DNA of 64,000 nucleotides from Candidatus Thermochlorobacteriaceae bacterium (GTDB lineage Bacteria > Bacteroidota > Chlorobiia > Chlorobiales > Thermochlorobacteraceae): the NCBI GenBank assembly GCA_029263855.1, contig JAJUFC010000009.1, forward strand, positions 93,671 through 157,670, given 5' to 3'. The notes under the pieces are model-generated. The model did no database searches. It worked only from the letters and a program-made list of their open reading frames with translations, and had not been told where the DNA came from. Shown here piece after piece: positions 43,364 to 52,522 of this stretch. A program made the translations under genes and the position numbers. Positions within the stretch are counted from its first letter, which is position 1. Every line of letters begins with the position of its first letter.

Positions 43364-43944
43364 GGTTCGTTTTTCAAGGCTCGTTTCAAATACTCACTTA
43401 CTTTTTTGAAGGCGTGAAAGTAATTGGCTTTCAGCCCGCCAACGCTTCCACCGACGATTTTCGCAATTTCTTCAAATGTGAGTTCGTCGTAGTAGCGCAT
43501 CACAAACACGGCGCGTTGCTTTTCAGGAAGCGAAGCGATTGCCGCCTCGATGGCTTGTCGCTCTTCAGCGCGCTCTAATTCTTCATCAGGTCTTTTGCTC
43601 TCGCCTTTAATGGTGGCATTATCGGCTTCGAGCGCATCGAGCGATTCAGCATATCGTAAAGCCTTTGCGCGCAAGAAGTTCAAACTTTCGTTGGTGGCAA
43701 TTTTATATGCCCAAGTCGAGAACTTTGCTTCTTCCTGAAAGTTGGACAAAGCACGAAAAATTTTAAGGAACACGGTTTGGGTTACATCGTCGGCATCGTC
43801 ATGCGTGTTGAGCAGACGCCTGCAAACCCAATAAATCGGATTGCGATGTCGGCGCAAGAGTTCGGCAAAGGCTTTTTCTTTTTGTGCCGCTGTGCCGCCC
43901 TTGAATTCCGCAATAAGTTCGCCATCGGTTTTTTCAGGATTCAT
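43360..43944 (-). CDS. ECF-type RNA polymerase sigma factor (sigma-70 region 2 and 4)
   Basis: 194-residue alternative sigma factor. Region 2 (about 25-95) has FAELLRRHRNPIYWVCRRL, HDDADDVTQTVFLKIFRAL and FSTWAYKIATNESL; region 4 (about 125-185) has IASLPEKQRAVFVMRYYDEL with FEEIAKIVGGSVGGLKANYF, the helix-turn-helix. It is first in the operon with its membrane anti-sigma factor and a Spy-like protein, so it probably answers envelope stress and likely controls its own operon. Confidence 0.93.
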   Translation of the reverse strand: MNPEKTDGELIAEFKGGTAAQKEKAFAELLRRHRNPIYWVCRRLLNTHDDADDVTQTVFLKIFRALSNFQEEAKFSTWAYKIATNESLNFLRAKALRYAESLDALEADNATIKGESKRPDEELERAEERQAIEAAIASLPEKQRAVFVMRYYDELTFEEIAKIVGGSVGGLKANYFHAFKKVSEYLKRALKNEP

Positions 43945-44031
43945 TGCGCATTAGTGATGCGTCTCAATTAGCAATGTTTTCGCACCTTACACTGTGTTAG
44001 ACAGTTCAGCCTCAAGAAAGTTTAATCGGAT

Positions 44032-44322
44032 TTAGGATTTCGGCGGGTCATCTTCGAGCACGCCTCCGTGCAAGCGAATGTGCGGATTGTGCGACTCCGA
44101 TGTGCGCTCGACCCAGATTTCTTTACCTTCCTTTCGCGCTTCTTCATTTTGCAAAACATGCACACGATTTTTAGCCAAAGCAATGACCTCATGCGCAAAC
44201 GCGAGGCTGTGTTTATCGGCTTCAGTTGCGGTTTCGTCGCGCACTTTTGAGGTAAGGCTTTCGCATTTTTCCAGGAGCACTTCGGCGATGGTCATCAGTT
44301 CAAGAGAATTTTCATTTCGCAT
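44032..44322 (-). CDS. Hypothetical protein (96 aa)
   Basis: A soluble, charged, mostly helical protein (MTIAEVLLEKCESL, LAFAHEVIALAKNRVHVLQ) with an ending IRLHGGVLEDDPPK. I recognise no family. It lies between the sigma operon and mnmE, 87 bases before the sigma gene's start on the same strand. It may be first of that operon or stand alone. Confidence 0.6.
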   Translation of the reverse strand: MRNENSLELMTIAEVLLEKCESLTSKVRDETATEADKHSLAFAHEVIALAKNRVHVLQNEEARKEGKEIWVERTSESHNPHIRLHGGVLEDDPPKS

Positions 44323-44417
44323 GGTGTTCGCTTTGGTTTGAGTTTGTTGGGGTGCTGAACTGCAATTTACGATTTAATTCAGGTCAATACCTTCTTTTGT
44401 GTGTATTTCATGCCACA

Positions 44418-45809
44418 TCATTTCCCAATACAAAACTTGGCAAAGATATTGTTGAGAATGTCGTCGGTCGACACTTTGCCCGTTATCGCGCCGATATGAT
44501 GTAGCGCGTCGCGCAAATCGGACGCCACAAGTTCGGTTGGGGCGCGGTGCGCCACTTGCGCCTCGGCTTCTGCTAAACTTTGAAGCGCGTTGCGAATCGC
44601 CTCGTAGTGGCGAAGGTTCGTGAGCATGATGCTCCCCTCGGAAAGTTTTTCCGCGCCAACAGCAAGCGACTTCATTGCTGTTTTCAATTCTGAAATTCCC
44701 TCGCGCGTTAGTGCTGAAATTTTCACCACTTCGGCATCTCTTATCGCGATTTCCGCTTCGGGTTTTCTGTCGCACTTATTGAGCACGAGTAAGAATTTCG
44801 CTTGCGAGTTTTTTTCTTTGAGTGCCTGAATCTCCTTGATTTCGTAGTGGTCTATGGGCTTTGAGGCATCGACGAGGTAGAGGATTAAATCGGCTTCTTC
44901 GATTTTTTCGTAACTGCGCCTAATGCCTTCGCCTTCGATTTGGTCGCCTGTTGTGCGAAGCCCAGCCGTGTCGATAAGTTTGAACAAGACGCCATCGATG
45001 ACGAAACTTTCCTCGATGTAGTCGCGCGTGGTGCCGGCAATGTCGCTCACAATGGCGCGTTCTTTTCCGAGCAGTGCGTTCAGCAAAGTGGATTTGCCTG
45101 CGTTTGGTCTGCCAACGAGTGCAGTTCGCACGCCTTCTTGCACGAGTTTTCCAAACTTGAATGAATCGGCAAGTTCCGTCAGCGTTTTTTTCAGTTCGCT
45201 CATTTTGGCTTTCAGTTCATCACGGCTTTGAAACTCGACGTCTTCTTCGCCGAAGTCGAGCTCGAGTTCAAGCATTGAGCAGGCATTGAGCAGGTCTTCG
45301 CGCAGGGTTGATAGTTTTTTGGAAAGGTCGCCTTTGAGATGCGCCAGTGCGGAGCGATAGGCGGCATTAGTTTTGGCGTGAATCATTTCGCCAATGGCTT
45401 CGGCTTGAACAAGGTCAATTCGTCCGTTGAGAAAGGCGCGGCGCGTAAATTCGCCTGCTTCTGCCAATCGGCAACCCGCCTCGAGCAGGGTTTCAAGAAC
45501 GGTTTGCGTTACGATGATGCCGCCATGGCAATTAAACTCGACCGAATCCTCCATCGTGAAACTTCGCGGCGACTTATAGACGATTGCCATCGCTTCGTCA
45601 ATCATCTCGCCGTTGGCATCGATGATTCGCCCGTAATGCGCCGTGTGAGACATGGCATTTTGAAACGAGAACAATTTATCGCCGGCTTTTCGGAAGACTT
45701 TATCGGCAATTTCCAGCACGCCCTTGCCGCTCATACGCACGATTGAAATGGCACTTTCGCCCACTGCGGTTGCAATCGCAGCAATTGGCTCTTGTTGAAG
45801 AATGTTCAT
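44418..45809 (-). CDS. mnmE: tRNA uridine-5-carboxymethylaminomethyl modification GTPase MnmE
   Basis: Works with MnmG to modify U34 of certain tRNAs. The N-terminal formyl-THF-binding domain starts NILQQEPIAAIATAVGESA. The G domain has GRPNAGKSTLLNALL, DIAGTTRDYIEE, DTAG and NKCD. The C-terminal catalytic end is FAKFCIGK, with the conserved CIGK cysteine. The start is the ATG at 45809 (463 residues); a longer upstream frame has no family likeness. It is divergent from the ferredoxin gene. Confidence 0.97.
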   Translation of the reverse strand: MNILQQEPIAAIATAVGESAISIVRMSGKGVLEIADKVFRKAGDKLFSFQNAMSHTAHYGRIIDANGEMIDEAMAIVYKSPRSFTMEDSVEFNCHGGIIVTQTVLETLLEAGCRLAEAGEFTRRAFLNGRIDLVQAEAIGEMIHAKTNAAYRSALAHLKGDLSKKLSTLREDLLNACSMLELELDFGEEDVEFQSRDELKAKMSELKKTLTELADSFKFGKLVQEGVRTALVGRPNAGKSTLLNALLGKERAIVSDIAGTTRDYIEESFVIDGVLFKLIDTAGLRTTGDQIEGEGIRRSYEKIEEADLILYLVDASKPIDHYEIKEIQALKEKNSQAKFLLVLNKCDRKPEAEIAIRDAEVVKISALTREGISELKTAMKSLAVGAEKLSEGSIMLTNLRHYEAIRNALQSLAEAEAQVAHRAPTELVASDLRDALHHIGAITGKVSTDDILNNIFAKFCIGK

Positions 45810-45958
45810 TGTGAATTTGAAACCTTGATGAAACCCTGATTTAATCGACCATAGCGACTTCGCCCGCCCGCAGGGAATTTCGGAACGTATTGAAAAGCCC
45901 TTATATTCATCATGGAAATCGTTTTCTACAACCACTAACCACAACGGAGGACACTGCT

Positions 45959-46279
45959 ATGGCAGCAGCCGTGAAGAAGCGCGCGAAGAACAAGTACGAC
46001 ATTATCGAGAACTTGTGCATCGCGTGCGGATTCTGTTTAGACCAATGTCCGCCCAAAGTTAACGCCATCGGCGTGAAACTTTACGGCGACGTGCAAGAAG
46101 GCGGCTTTCGATACTACATCGACCAAAAAGCCTGCATTTCTTGCCAACTTTGTTTTGATGTTGATGCGTGCCCCTCTGGCGCGCTCATTGAGGTTCGCCC
46201 TGAAGGCGAAATTCTCGATTTCCGCTTCACGCCCGAAAAGCGGCTTGAGCTTTATGACAAGCCCTTCTTTGCGCGATAA
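45959..46279 (+). CDS. 2x[4Fe-4S] ferredoxin with widely spaced clusters
   Basis: 106-residue electron carrier. The first cluster motif CIACGFCLDQCP is canonical. The second, CISCQLCFDVDACP, has five residues rather than three before the last Cys-Pro, and about 30 residues separate the two motifs, so it is an expanded form rather than a short clostridial type. The start is the ATG at 45959, with GGAGG eight bases before it, one of the few good Shine-Dalgarno sites here. The longer upstream frame is dismissed. A strong terminator follows. In Chlorobiota such ferredoxins serve low-potential reductions; the partner is unknown. Confidence 0.9.
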   Translation: MAAAVKKRAKNKYDIIENLCIACGFCLDQCPPKVNAIGVKLYGDVQEGGFRYYIDQKACISCQLCFDVDACPSGALIEVRPEGEILDFRFTPEKRLELYDKPFFAR

Positions 46280-46300
46280 GCCAACATCAAGCGAAAAGCA

Positions 46301-46335
46301 AAACGGACGCCTTCACAGCGTCCGTTTGTGTTTTA
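46301..46335. terminator. Bidirectional terminator between ferredoxin and metalloprotease genes
   Basis: A perfect 10-bp stem AAACGGACGC/GCGTCCGTTT (46301-46310 with 46318-46327) with a 7-base loop, followed by GTGTTTTA on the plus strand and preceded by A-rich sequence serving the minus strand. It lies between convergent genes. Confidence 0.85.
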
Positions 46336-46363
46336 TGCCGATTTCGGAATTCCTCCGCTAAAC

Positions 46364-48919
46364 CTACTTCACCAAAAACATCTTTCTCGTTTGCGTAAAG
46401 TCTTGCGTTTCTAATCGGTAGAAATAAACGCCGCTCGAGAGTGCCGTTGCGTTGAACTCGGCGCGGTAACGTCCGACATTTTGGCGCGCATTCACAAGGG
46501 TTGCAACTTCGCGCCCCAAGACATCAAAGACGCGCAATTTCACTTCGCTCGGCGTGGCAAGTTCGTATTGAATCGTGGTCGTTGGATTGAACGGGTTCGG
46601 ATAGTTTTGTTCCAACGCGAATTGATAGGGCTTATTCGGCTCTGCATTGGTCGAGAGTGTGCCTTGTGTGAGCGAAATATCGTCGATAAGCCAGCCGAAG
46701 CCGCCGCCGGTTGCGCCGCTTAACAGTCGGAAGCGCGTTACAATCGTGTCCGTGTTGAAGTTGGAAAGCGAGATGCTTTTCTCGAACCACACATTTTGCC
46801 CTGCCGCCCATTCGGGGTGGGTATTGCTTGATAAGGTCAGAACGGGCGACCATGTTGCGCCGCGATTTCTTGAAATTTCCACTACGCCTGAATCATTTGC
46901 GCTTGAACGGCAAATCGTCCAGAAGCGCAATTCTCCGCCGTTGAGCAGTCGCGTTTGCGGAATGTAGGCGGAGGCATCAAGGTTTGCCCCGTAGTTCAGC
47001 GCGGCAAACGACCAATTCCCTTGATAAGCCAGCGCATTCGTGCTATCCCATGCAAAATCTTCCACGACGCTTTGACGGTTTGTCTCAAAGTTCTCGGAAT
47101 AATTTGCGTTGCGCACCACGCCGCCGCGCACAACGGGGGTAGAGCGCGGCTCACCTACCGCATTGATATTTTGTGGCGCACTGCCGATAAACTGTGCGAT
47201 GTAGCTGTAGTTTGGAACTGGACGGCGTGGCGGCGTGTCGGTGAATGTAAAACTTCTCCCCGTGTCGGTTGTTGAAAGGTTCAGTTCCACAATCAAGTTT
47301 TGTGGCTGTGGGCTAAGGCGGTAAAGACGCAGTCCGTTCAAATTGTGGAGCGTGGTGCCGTCGTCGTGCAGAGTTGGCGCAGTGAGGCGCACCACAACGG
47401 TGCTTTCATTGCTACGTGCATCTATCGCTGGTGCGGCGGCTGGTCGGGGCGAGCCACCAACCGTTACGGTTCTTGCGACAGGGAAGCCAGAGTCTTCTAA
47501 ATCAGGGCTGTGTGCATAGATGATGTAATTCACAGTTGAATACTGCGTCAACCCTGTGTCGCTGAATGTGATGGTTTGATTTGGTTGCGCATTTGAGAAT
47601 GCGGTAACCAGTTGATTATTGCGGAAGAGCAAAATTTCAAGGTTGCTAATCGTGCCGCCGCCAACGGTGATGGCAGGGTTCGTCCATTGCAGTTGAACGG
47701 AAGTTGGTGTCTGGAAGTCGCTTGTTACTTGCACGTTTTTGACTTCTTCGACTTTGGTTACTTGCCATCCCATGATGCCGAGGGCTTTCCAATCGGCGAA
47801 TTTAAGTGTATCGCGCACGCCTGCGGCGAGGTTCGGGTCCATGATGCCGATTTTACGTTCGGGAAGCGGCACGTTGGTGCGTTGTGCGTCGTCGCGCCAG
47901 TGCGAGGCTTGCTGACCGTCGCCGCCGGTGCGGTCGCCGCGTGCGGTGGAGACTTCCCATTCGCGCGTGCCGTCCCAAAAAACTTGGTCGCCGCCGTTTG
48001 GACTTGGTCCGGGCGTGTTGACGCGCTGAGCCGTCGTAAAGGTTTGCAAGTTGGTTACTGCACCAGGACGGAATCGGAAGAAATCCCATGTGCGCATGAA
48101 ATTCGTGCTTGCCCCGATGACCGAGACGAATCCTAACGCATGACCGATTTCATGAACAGCGACGGCATCGAAGTCGGTTTGTCCGGGCGAAATACCGTTG
48201 CTTGGGTCAAGGTCGAATGGGAAATTAGAATTAAACCCGATGCTCGGCACTGTGCTCAGTTGATTTCCGTTAGCGTTCAAAATGCCGAGGGCTTGAAGAT
48301 TGGGCGTTGTGCCTGAGGGCAGTGGGTTTGCCGCGCCTGCGGTGTTTGGAACGGGTTGCGGAATCGCGTCGTAAAGCGCGCCATAGCCCGGCGCTTTGGC
48401 TTTGAGCGAATCGGCAAAGCGACGCACCGTGTAGCCTGAAAGCGATACCACCGCCGAACTTGTTGAACCTAACACGCCCGGACCCCAAGGCGAGCCGAAT
48501 CGAGTTGGACCGTAGTCGACATCTATCACCACCGTAATCGGATTGGCAAGGAAATTTTCTAATCGCTCGGCGGCGGCTTCGAAGGCGGCAACTGCATCGG
48601 GAAATTGCAACAGCTGCGGCGTGCCGCGCAAAATAATGTCAAGCCCTTGTCCTTCTGTGCGTCTTCCGATGGTGTTTTGCAAGACAATCATTCCGACTTT
48701 TGCTTTCGCTTCTTCGAGGGCTTTTGCTTCTTGCGCTGAGCGCGTGAATTGGCGACACGAGGAGTTTGCATTTTCGTCGATGAAGCGCACGAACTCGACA
48801 TGTTCAATTTCGCTAATGTTTGGCTCTTGGGTTAGACTTTGCGCTAATGCCTGTTGCGTCAAGAGCAGTTGCGGCAGAAATAAAAAGAGGGAGAGAAGCC
48901 GTTTTGCCTGTGCTTTCAT
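46364..48919 (-). CDS. Secreted zinc metalloprotease with T9SS sorting domain
   Basis: 851-residue secreted protein. A signal peptide (LLSLFLFLPQLLLTQQALAQ) is followed by a catalytic domain with the zinc site HEIGHALGF (about residue 255), similar to NF038122-type metalloproteases. A fibronectin-like region follows (VTSDFQTPTSVQLQWTNP and TVVVRLTAPTL), then a jelly-roll-like domain. A T9SS C-terminal domain follows, with LEQNYPNPFNPTTTIQYEL, VFDVLGREVATLVN and a final KMFLVK. It should be exported and attached to or released from the cell surface to degrade proteins. It is convergent with the ferredoxin gene. Confidence 0.92.
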   Translation of the reverse strand: MKAQAKRLLSLFLFLPQLLLTQQALAQSLTQEPNISEIEHVEFVRFIDENANSSCRQFTRSAQEAKALEEAKAKVGMIVLQNTIGRRTEGQGLDIILRGTPQLLQFPDAVAAFEAAAERLENFLANPITVVIDVDYGPTRFGSPWGPGVLGSTSSAVVSLSGYTVRRFADSLKAKAPGYGALYDAIPQPVPNTAGAANPLPSGTTPNLQALGILNANGNQLSTVPSIGFNSNFPFDLDPSNGISPGQTDFDAVAVHEIGHALGFVSVIGASTNFMRTWDFFRFRPGAVTNLQTFTTAQRVNTPGPSPNGGDQVFWDGTREWEVSTARGDRTGGDGQQASHWRDDAQRTNVPLPERKIGIMDPNLAAGVRDTLKFADWKALGIMGWQVTKVEEVKNVQVTSDFQTPTSVQLQWTNPAITVGGGTISNLEILLFRNNQLVTAFSNAQPNQTITFSDTGLTQYSTVNYIIYAHSPDLEDSGFPVARTVTVGGSPRPAAAPAIDARSNESTVVVRLTAPTLHDDGTTLHNLNGLRLYRLSPQPQNLIVELNLSTTDTGRSFTFTDTPPRRPVPNYSYIAQFIGSAPQNINAVGEPRSTPVVRGGVVRNANYSENFETNRQSVVEDFAWDSTNALAYQGNWSFAALNYGANLDASAYIPQTRLLNGGELRFWTICRSSANDSGVVEISRNRGATWSPVLTLSSNTHPEWAAGQNVWFEKSISLSNFNTDTIVTRFRLLSGATGGGFGWLIDDISLTQGTLSTNAEPNKPYQFALEQNYPNPFNPTTTIQYELATPSEVKLRVFDVLGREVATLVNARQNVGRYRAEFNATALSSGVYFYRLETQDFTQTRKMFLVK

Positions 48920-49042
48920 AGCAGTCTTTCCTTTGTTGGTTTATGCTGTTTTGGTGCGTTGCCGCTATTTTGAATAGCGACAGATGAACGAAAAATGTAA
49001 TCAATAAATGTTCAAACGCCTAAAAATAATTCCCGACTGTGA

Positions 49043-49666
49043 CTATCCTTTCTCTGAAAGGGCTTTGAGTTTGAAACTTTGGCGATGAATCGCGCATCGT
49101 CCGTATCGCTTGATGGCGTCGATGTGTTCGCGCGTGGCGTAGCCGACATGATTAGCGAAGCCATATTGCGGATAGTCGGCATCCAACAACTTCATTAACC
49201 TATCGCGGTAGTCCTTTGCCAAAATTGACGCGGCGGCGATTGAGAACACTTTTGAATCGCCTTTCACAACTGTTTCAAAAGCAATCGGCAGCATAGGCTT
49301 GAAGTGGTTGCCATCAATAAGGAGAAAATCGGGCAGAGGCGCGAGCGATTCTACCGCTCGATTCATGGCTTGCATTGTGGCGTTGAAAATGTTGAGTTTA
49401 TCAATTTCGCTTGGTGAGACTTCGGCTATCGCGTAACATTGTGCCGATTCCTTAATCGCATGGGCGAGTTCTTCGCGCAAGGCAGGCGCAAGTTGTTTGG
49501 AGTCATTGACCTTTTGTAAAATGCCTTTTGGCTCATAGCCACGCTCAAACACAACTGCGGCGGCAACGGCTGCACCCGCCAAGCACCCGCGCCCAACTTC
49601 ATCAACGCCCGCAATGCGCGAATAGACGCGCCAATACGGCAGTTCAAACTCTGTTTTCATTTTCAA
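49043..49666 (-). CDS. rnhB: Ribonuclease HII
   Basis: Cuts RNA in RNA-DNA hybrids and removes single ribonucleotides. The 207 residues carry the catalytic carboxylates in AGVDEVGRGCLAG (Asp-Glu), LLIDGNHF (third Asp) and the C-terminal IAAASILAKDYRD, all standard RnhB. Its motif VNDSKQLAPALREEL is also present. It is divergent from lat. Confidence 0.96.
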   Translation of the reverse strand: MKMKTEFELPYWRVYSRIAGVDEVGRGCLAGAAVAAAVVFERGYEPKGILQKVNDSKQLAPALREELAHAIKESAQCYAIAEVSPSEIDKLNIFNATMQAMNRAVESLAPLPDFLLIDGNHFKPMLPIAFETVVKGDSKVFSIAAASILAKDYRDRLMKLLDADYPQYGFANHVGYATREHIDAIKRYGRCAIHRQSFKLKALSEKG

Positions 49667-49817
49667 AATTGAAGTGATGATTTTTCTTTGCGAAGCGCGA
49701 AAACCTCTCTAACTTACTAAGCCAATAATGACTGGTATACAACTGCAAATCTCACGCAGTTCATGCGTTTCCTTCAAACAGTCTTAACATTTGCCAACGC
49801 TAAACAGAACTTGACAG

Positions 49818-51236
49818 ATGACTTCACCAACACTTTACACAAAAGACATCGCCCCTGAACTTGTGCATCAAATCCTTTCCAAATCCATGATGGTTGATGG
49901 GTTGGATATGATTTTAGACATTCAAAAAAGTAACGGCGCGTATCTCTACGATGCAGTTTCCAAGCGCAATTTATTGGACTTCTTCACATTCGTCGCCTCT
50001 GCGCCGATTGGTGCGAATCACCCCAGCGTTTGGAACGATAAAGTTTTTCTCGACAAACTGCTCTATGCGGCGATTGTAAATCCTTCCAACTCCGATATTT
50101 ATTCGGTTGAAATGGCAGAGTTCGTCGAGACCTTTCGCCAACTTGCCATGCCGAAAGGTATGAAATACACCTTTTGGATTGCAGGCGGCGCGCTCGCCGT
50201 TGAAAATGCTATCAAAGCCGCCTTTGATTGGAAGGTCAAGAAAAATTTCAAGAAAGGTTACACAACCGAGAAAGGTCATCAAGTTATTCACTTCAAACAA
50301 GCCTTTCACGGACGAAGCGGCTACACGCTCTCAATGACCAACACCGACCCGGCAAAAACCGACCTCTTTCCGAAATTTAATTGGCCTCGAATTACAAACC
50401 CGAAAATAACCTTCCCGCTTAACGAGCAACACCTTGCCGACGTTGAAAAACTCGAAGCCCAAGCCATCGCCGAAATCAAGCAAGCCTTCTATGAAAACAA
50501 AGATGATATTGCGGCAATTTTGATTGAGCCGATTCAAGGCGAAGGCGGCGACAATCACTTCCGCCCCGAATTTCTCAAAGCCTTGCGCCTGCTTTCGCTT
50601 GAAAATGACGCGATGCTGATTTTTGATGAAGTGCAAACAGGCTTAGGTTTAACGGGCACGATGTGGGCGGCTGAACAACTCCTCAACAACGGCAATCCGT
50701 GTGCGGTTGAGGATACGACTTGCAAATCGCTTGGTCGTTGCGTCGGCGATGAACTTTGTTTGCCCGATATGATTGCTTTCGGCAAGAAAACGCAAGTGTG
50801 CGGCTTTATGTCGACGACACGCATCGACGAAATTGAAGACAACGTCTTCCACGTGCCGAGCCGAATCAACTCGACTTGGGGCGGCAATTTGGTCGATATG
50901 CTTCGCTCGAAAAAGTATATTGAGATTATCGAACAAGATAAGTTACTGATGAACGCCAAAAACATCGGCGCGTTTTTGCTTACCAAAATTCAACTTCTTG
51001 CTGAGGAATTCAAAGGAACGGTTTCCAATCCGCGAGGCATAGGCTTGATGTGCGCCTTCGATTTGCCCGATAAAGCCACTCGCAACAAGTTCATTTCCGA
51101 AGTGATGAAGCAAGGCGTGGTGATGCTCGGCTGTGGCGAGCGAACGGTTCGTTTCCGCCCACCCCTTACGCTTTCGCTTGCCGAAGCTGAAGACGGCATG
51201 GCTCTTGTGCGCAACGCTATTAAATCCATTCTGTAA
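49818..51236 (+). CDS. lat: L-lysine 6-transaminase
   Basis: PLP enzyme converting lysine to 2-aminoadipate semialdehyde, the first step of one lysine-degradation route. The 472 residues match the family. The phosphate-binding start FWIAGGALAVENAIKAAFDWK, HFKQAFHGRSGYTLSMTN, EPIQGEGGDNHF, FDEVQTGLGLTG and the internal aldimine Lys in IAFGKKTQVCGFM are visible. The insert CKSLGRCVGDELCLPD with several Cys is typical of Lat proteins. The next steps of lysine breakdown are not in this window. A hairpin terminator follows, whose stem lies inside the end of the convergent gene. Confidence 0.93.
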   Translation: MTSPTLYTKDIAPELVHQILSKSMMVDGLDMILDIQKSNGAYLYDAVSKRNLLDFFTFVASAPIGANHPSVWNDKVFLDKLLYAAIVNPSNSDIYSVEMAEFVETFRQLAMPKGMKYTFWIAGGALAVENAIKAAFDWKVKKNFKKGYTTEKGHQVIHFKQAFHGRSGYTLSMTNTDPAKTDLFPKFNWPRITNPKITFPLNEQHLADVEKLEAQAIAEIKQAFYENKDDIAAILIEPIQGEGGDNHFRPEFLKALRLLSLENDAMLIFDEVQTGLGLTGTMWAAEQLLNNGNPCAVEDTTCKSLGRCVGDELCLPDMIAFGKKTQVCGFMSTTRIDEIEDNVFHVPSRINSTWGGNLVDMLRSKKYIEIIEQDKLLMNAKNIGAFLLTKIQLLAEEFKGTVSNPRGIGLMCAFDLPDKATRNKFISEVMKQGVVMLGCGERTVRFRPPLTLSLAEAEDGMALVRNAIKSIL

Positions 51237-51259
51237 CATTACTTGTTCGACTTTTTTGA

Positions 51260-51296
51260 GAAGCAATCTCACTTTGAGATTGCTTCTTTGCTTTTT
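51260..51296 (+). terminator. Terminator of lat
   Basis: A perfect 12-bp stem (51260-51271 with 51275-51286) and a 3-base loop, followed by a T-rich run. The left half and the loop-side stem encode the end and stop codon (51269) of the convergent flippase gene. Confidence 0.85.
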
Positions 51297-52522
51297 GCGC
51301 GATAAAGAAAAAATTGAACCAACCACAACACACACATTGAAATCAGCATGGCAATCGCCGCGCCCATTTCGGCATAGTTTGGAATGAGCACAAAGTTCAT
51401 CACGAGACTTGAAGTCGCGAACACAAGTGCCACGCGCAAGAGCACATCGCCCATGCCCTTTGCGGCGAAAAAATAATTGTAGGGCTTTGAAAGCCCGTTG
51501 ATGAGCGTCGCTAAAAGAAGTGGATAGAGGAGAAGCGTATGCTCTTGATACTTTGGAAACACCCATTCAAAAATCCATTGCCCCGCTACAAGATACATCG
51601 CGCTAATCGCAAGGAGCACGAAAGCATTAGCTTTGATAAGCGACGCTGGAACCACCTCTAACGAGGAAAGTTTTTTGAACCGAACCGCCAAGTATGCATC
51701 GGAAAACATCTGCATCGGCGAAACAAAGAAAACCATCACGGCATACACGCCCACATTCACGCTCGCGAAGAGCGCGGCTAAAAGCATCGAGTCCAAATTT
51801 TGCGTCAAGACAGCAAGCGTGCGCCCGACATAAAACTTCGCGCCATACTGTTTGATTTCTTTCCATAATTCATCTTTGAATGTATTCAGTGCCGCCAGAC
51901 TTGGTCTACCTTTTGCAATCAAAAACAGCGCAACCACGCACGATGAACATGAATACACGGCAATCGTGGAAAATGTCGTGAGGTTGCTTTGCCACCAGAG
52001 CCCTACCAAGAGCGCGAGAAATAGCGTTTGCACCGCCGCGTTGTAGAACGAGAGTTTGAGCATCTCGTTTGTGCCTTGATAAAGCAGCTGGAAGTAGATT
52101 TTGAACACGATAAAGGAAAGCGGAAGCGAAAAGAGCAAGAGCGTTTCACCAATCGGTTGGCTGGTTTGAAAGAGCGAATCGACGAAAAAACTCACAACGA
52201 ATAAGAAGAGCGCGAATAGCGTAAGGAGCAATAACGAGAGGAACATCATCAGGGAAAAGAGTTCTCGCTCGCGTGTCTTGTTCGGTTGAATTGCCAGAAG
52301 CCTTCCGCCGGCAGTTAGGATTCCAAATTCAAAAAAGCCGCTTGCAAACACGGCAAGTTTCATAATGACTTCTCGGTCGCCGAACTCTTCTTTCGTCATT
52401 TCGCGCGTCATCAGGATATACGCCAGCACGCCAAAGCCCGTCATCGTTAACTGCGAGCCGTAAAGCAGAATCGTTTGCTTCACGAGATATGAGGCGCGGA
52501 GCGATTGCAGCCACTGTTTCAT
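51269..52522 (-). CDS. Polysaccharide flippase (Wzx/MATE-type)
   Basis: 417-residue protein with 12 or more hydrophobic segments, of the MVF/polysaccharide-exporter class that flips lipid-linked oligosaccharides across the inner membrane. The start SLRASYLVKQTILLYGSQ and the conserved beginning YILMTREMTKEEFGD are typical of Wzx-like proteins. It shares one base with the downstream end of the GT4 gene, pointing to one operon for a surface polysaccharide. Sequence does not tell the sugar. Confidence 0.88.
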   Translation of the reverse strand: MKQWLQSLRASYLVKQTILLYGSQLTMTGFGVLAYILMTREMTKEEFGDREVIMKLAVFASGFFEFGILTAGGRLLAIQPNKTRERELFSLMMFLSLLLLTLFALFLFVVSFFVDSLFQTSQPIGETLLLFSLPLSFIVFKIYFQLLYQGTNEMLKLSFYNAAVQTLFLALLVGLWWQSNLTTFSTIAVYSCSSCVVALFLIAKGRPSLAALNTFKDELWKEIKQYGAKFYVGRTLAVLTQNLDSMLLAALFASVNVGVYAVMVFFVSPMQMFSDAYLAVRFKKLSSLEVVPASLIKANAFVLLAISAMYLVAGQWIFEWVFPKYQEHTLLLYPLLLATLINGLSKPYNYFFAAKGMGDVLLRVALVFATSSLVMNFVLIPNYAEMGAAIAMLISMCVLWLVQFFLYRAKSKEAISK

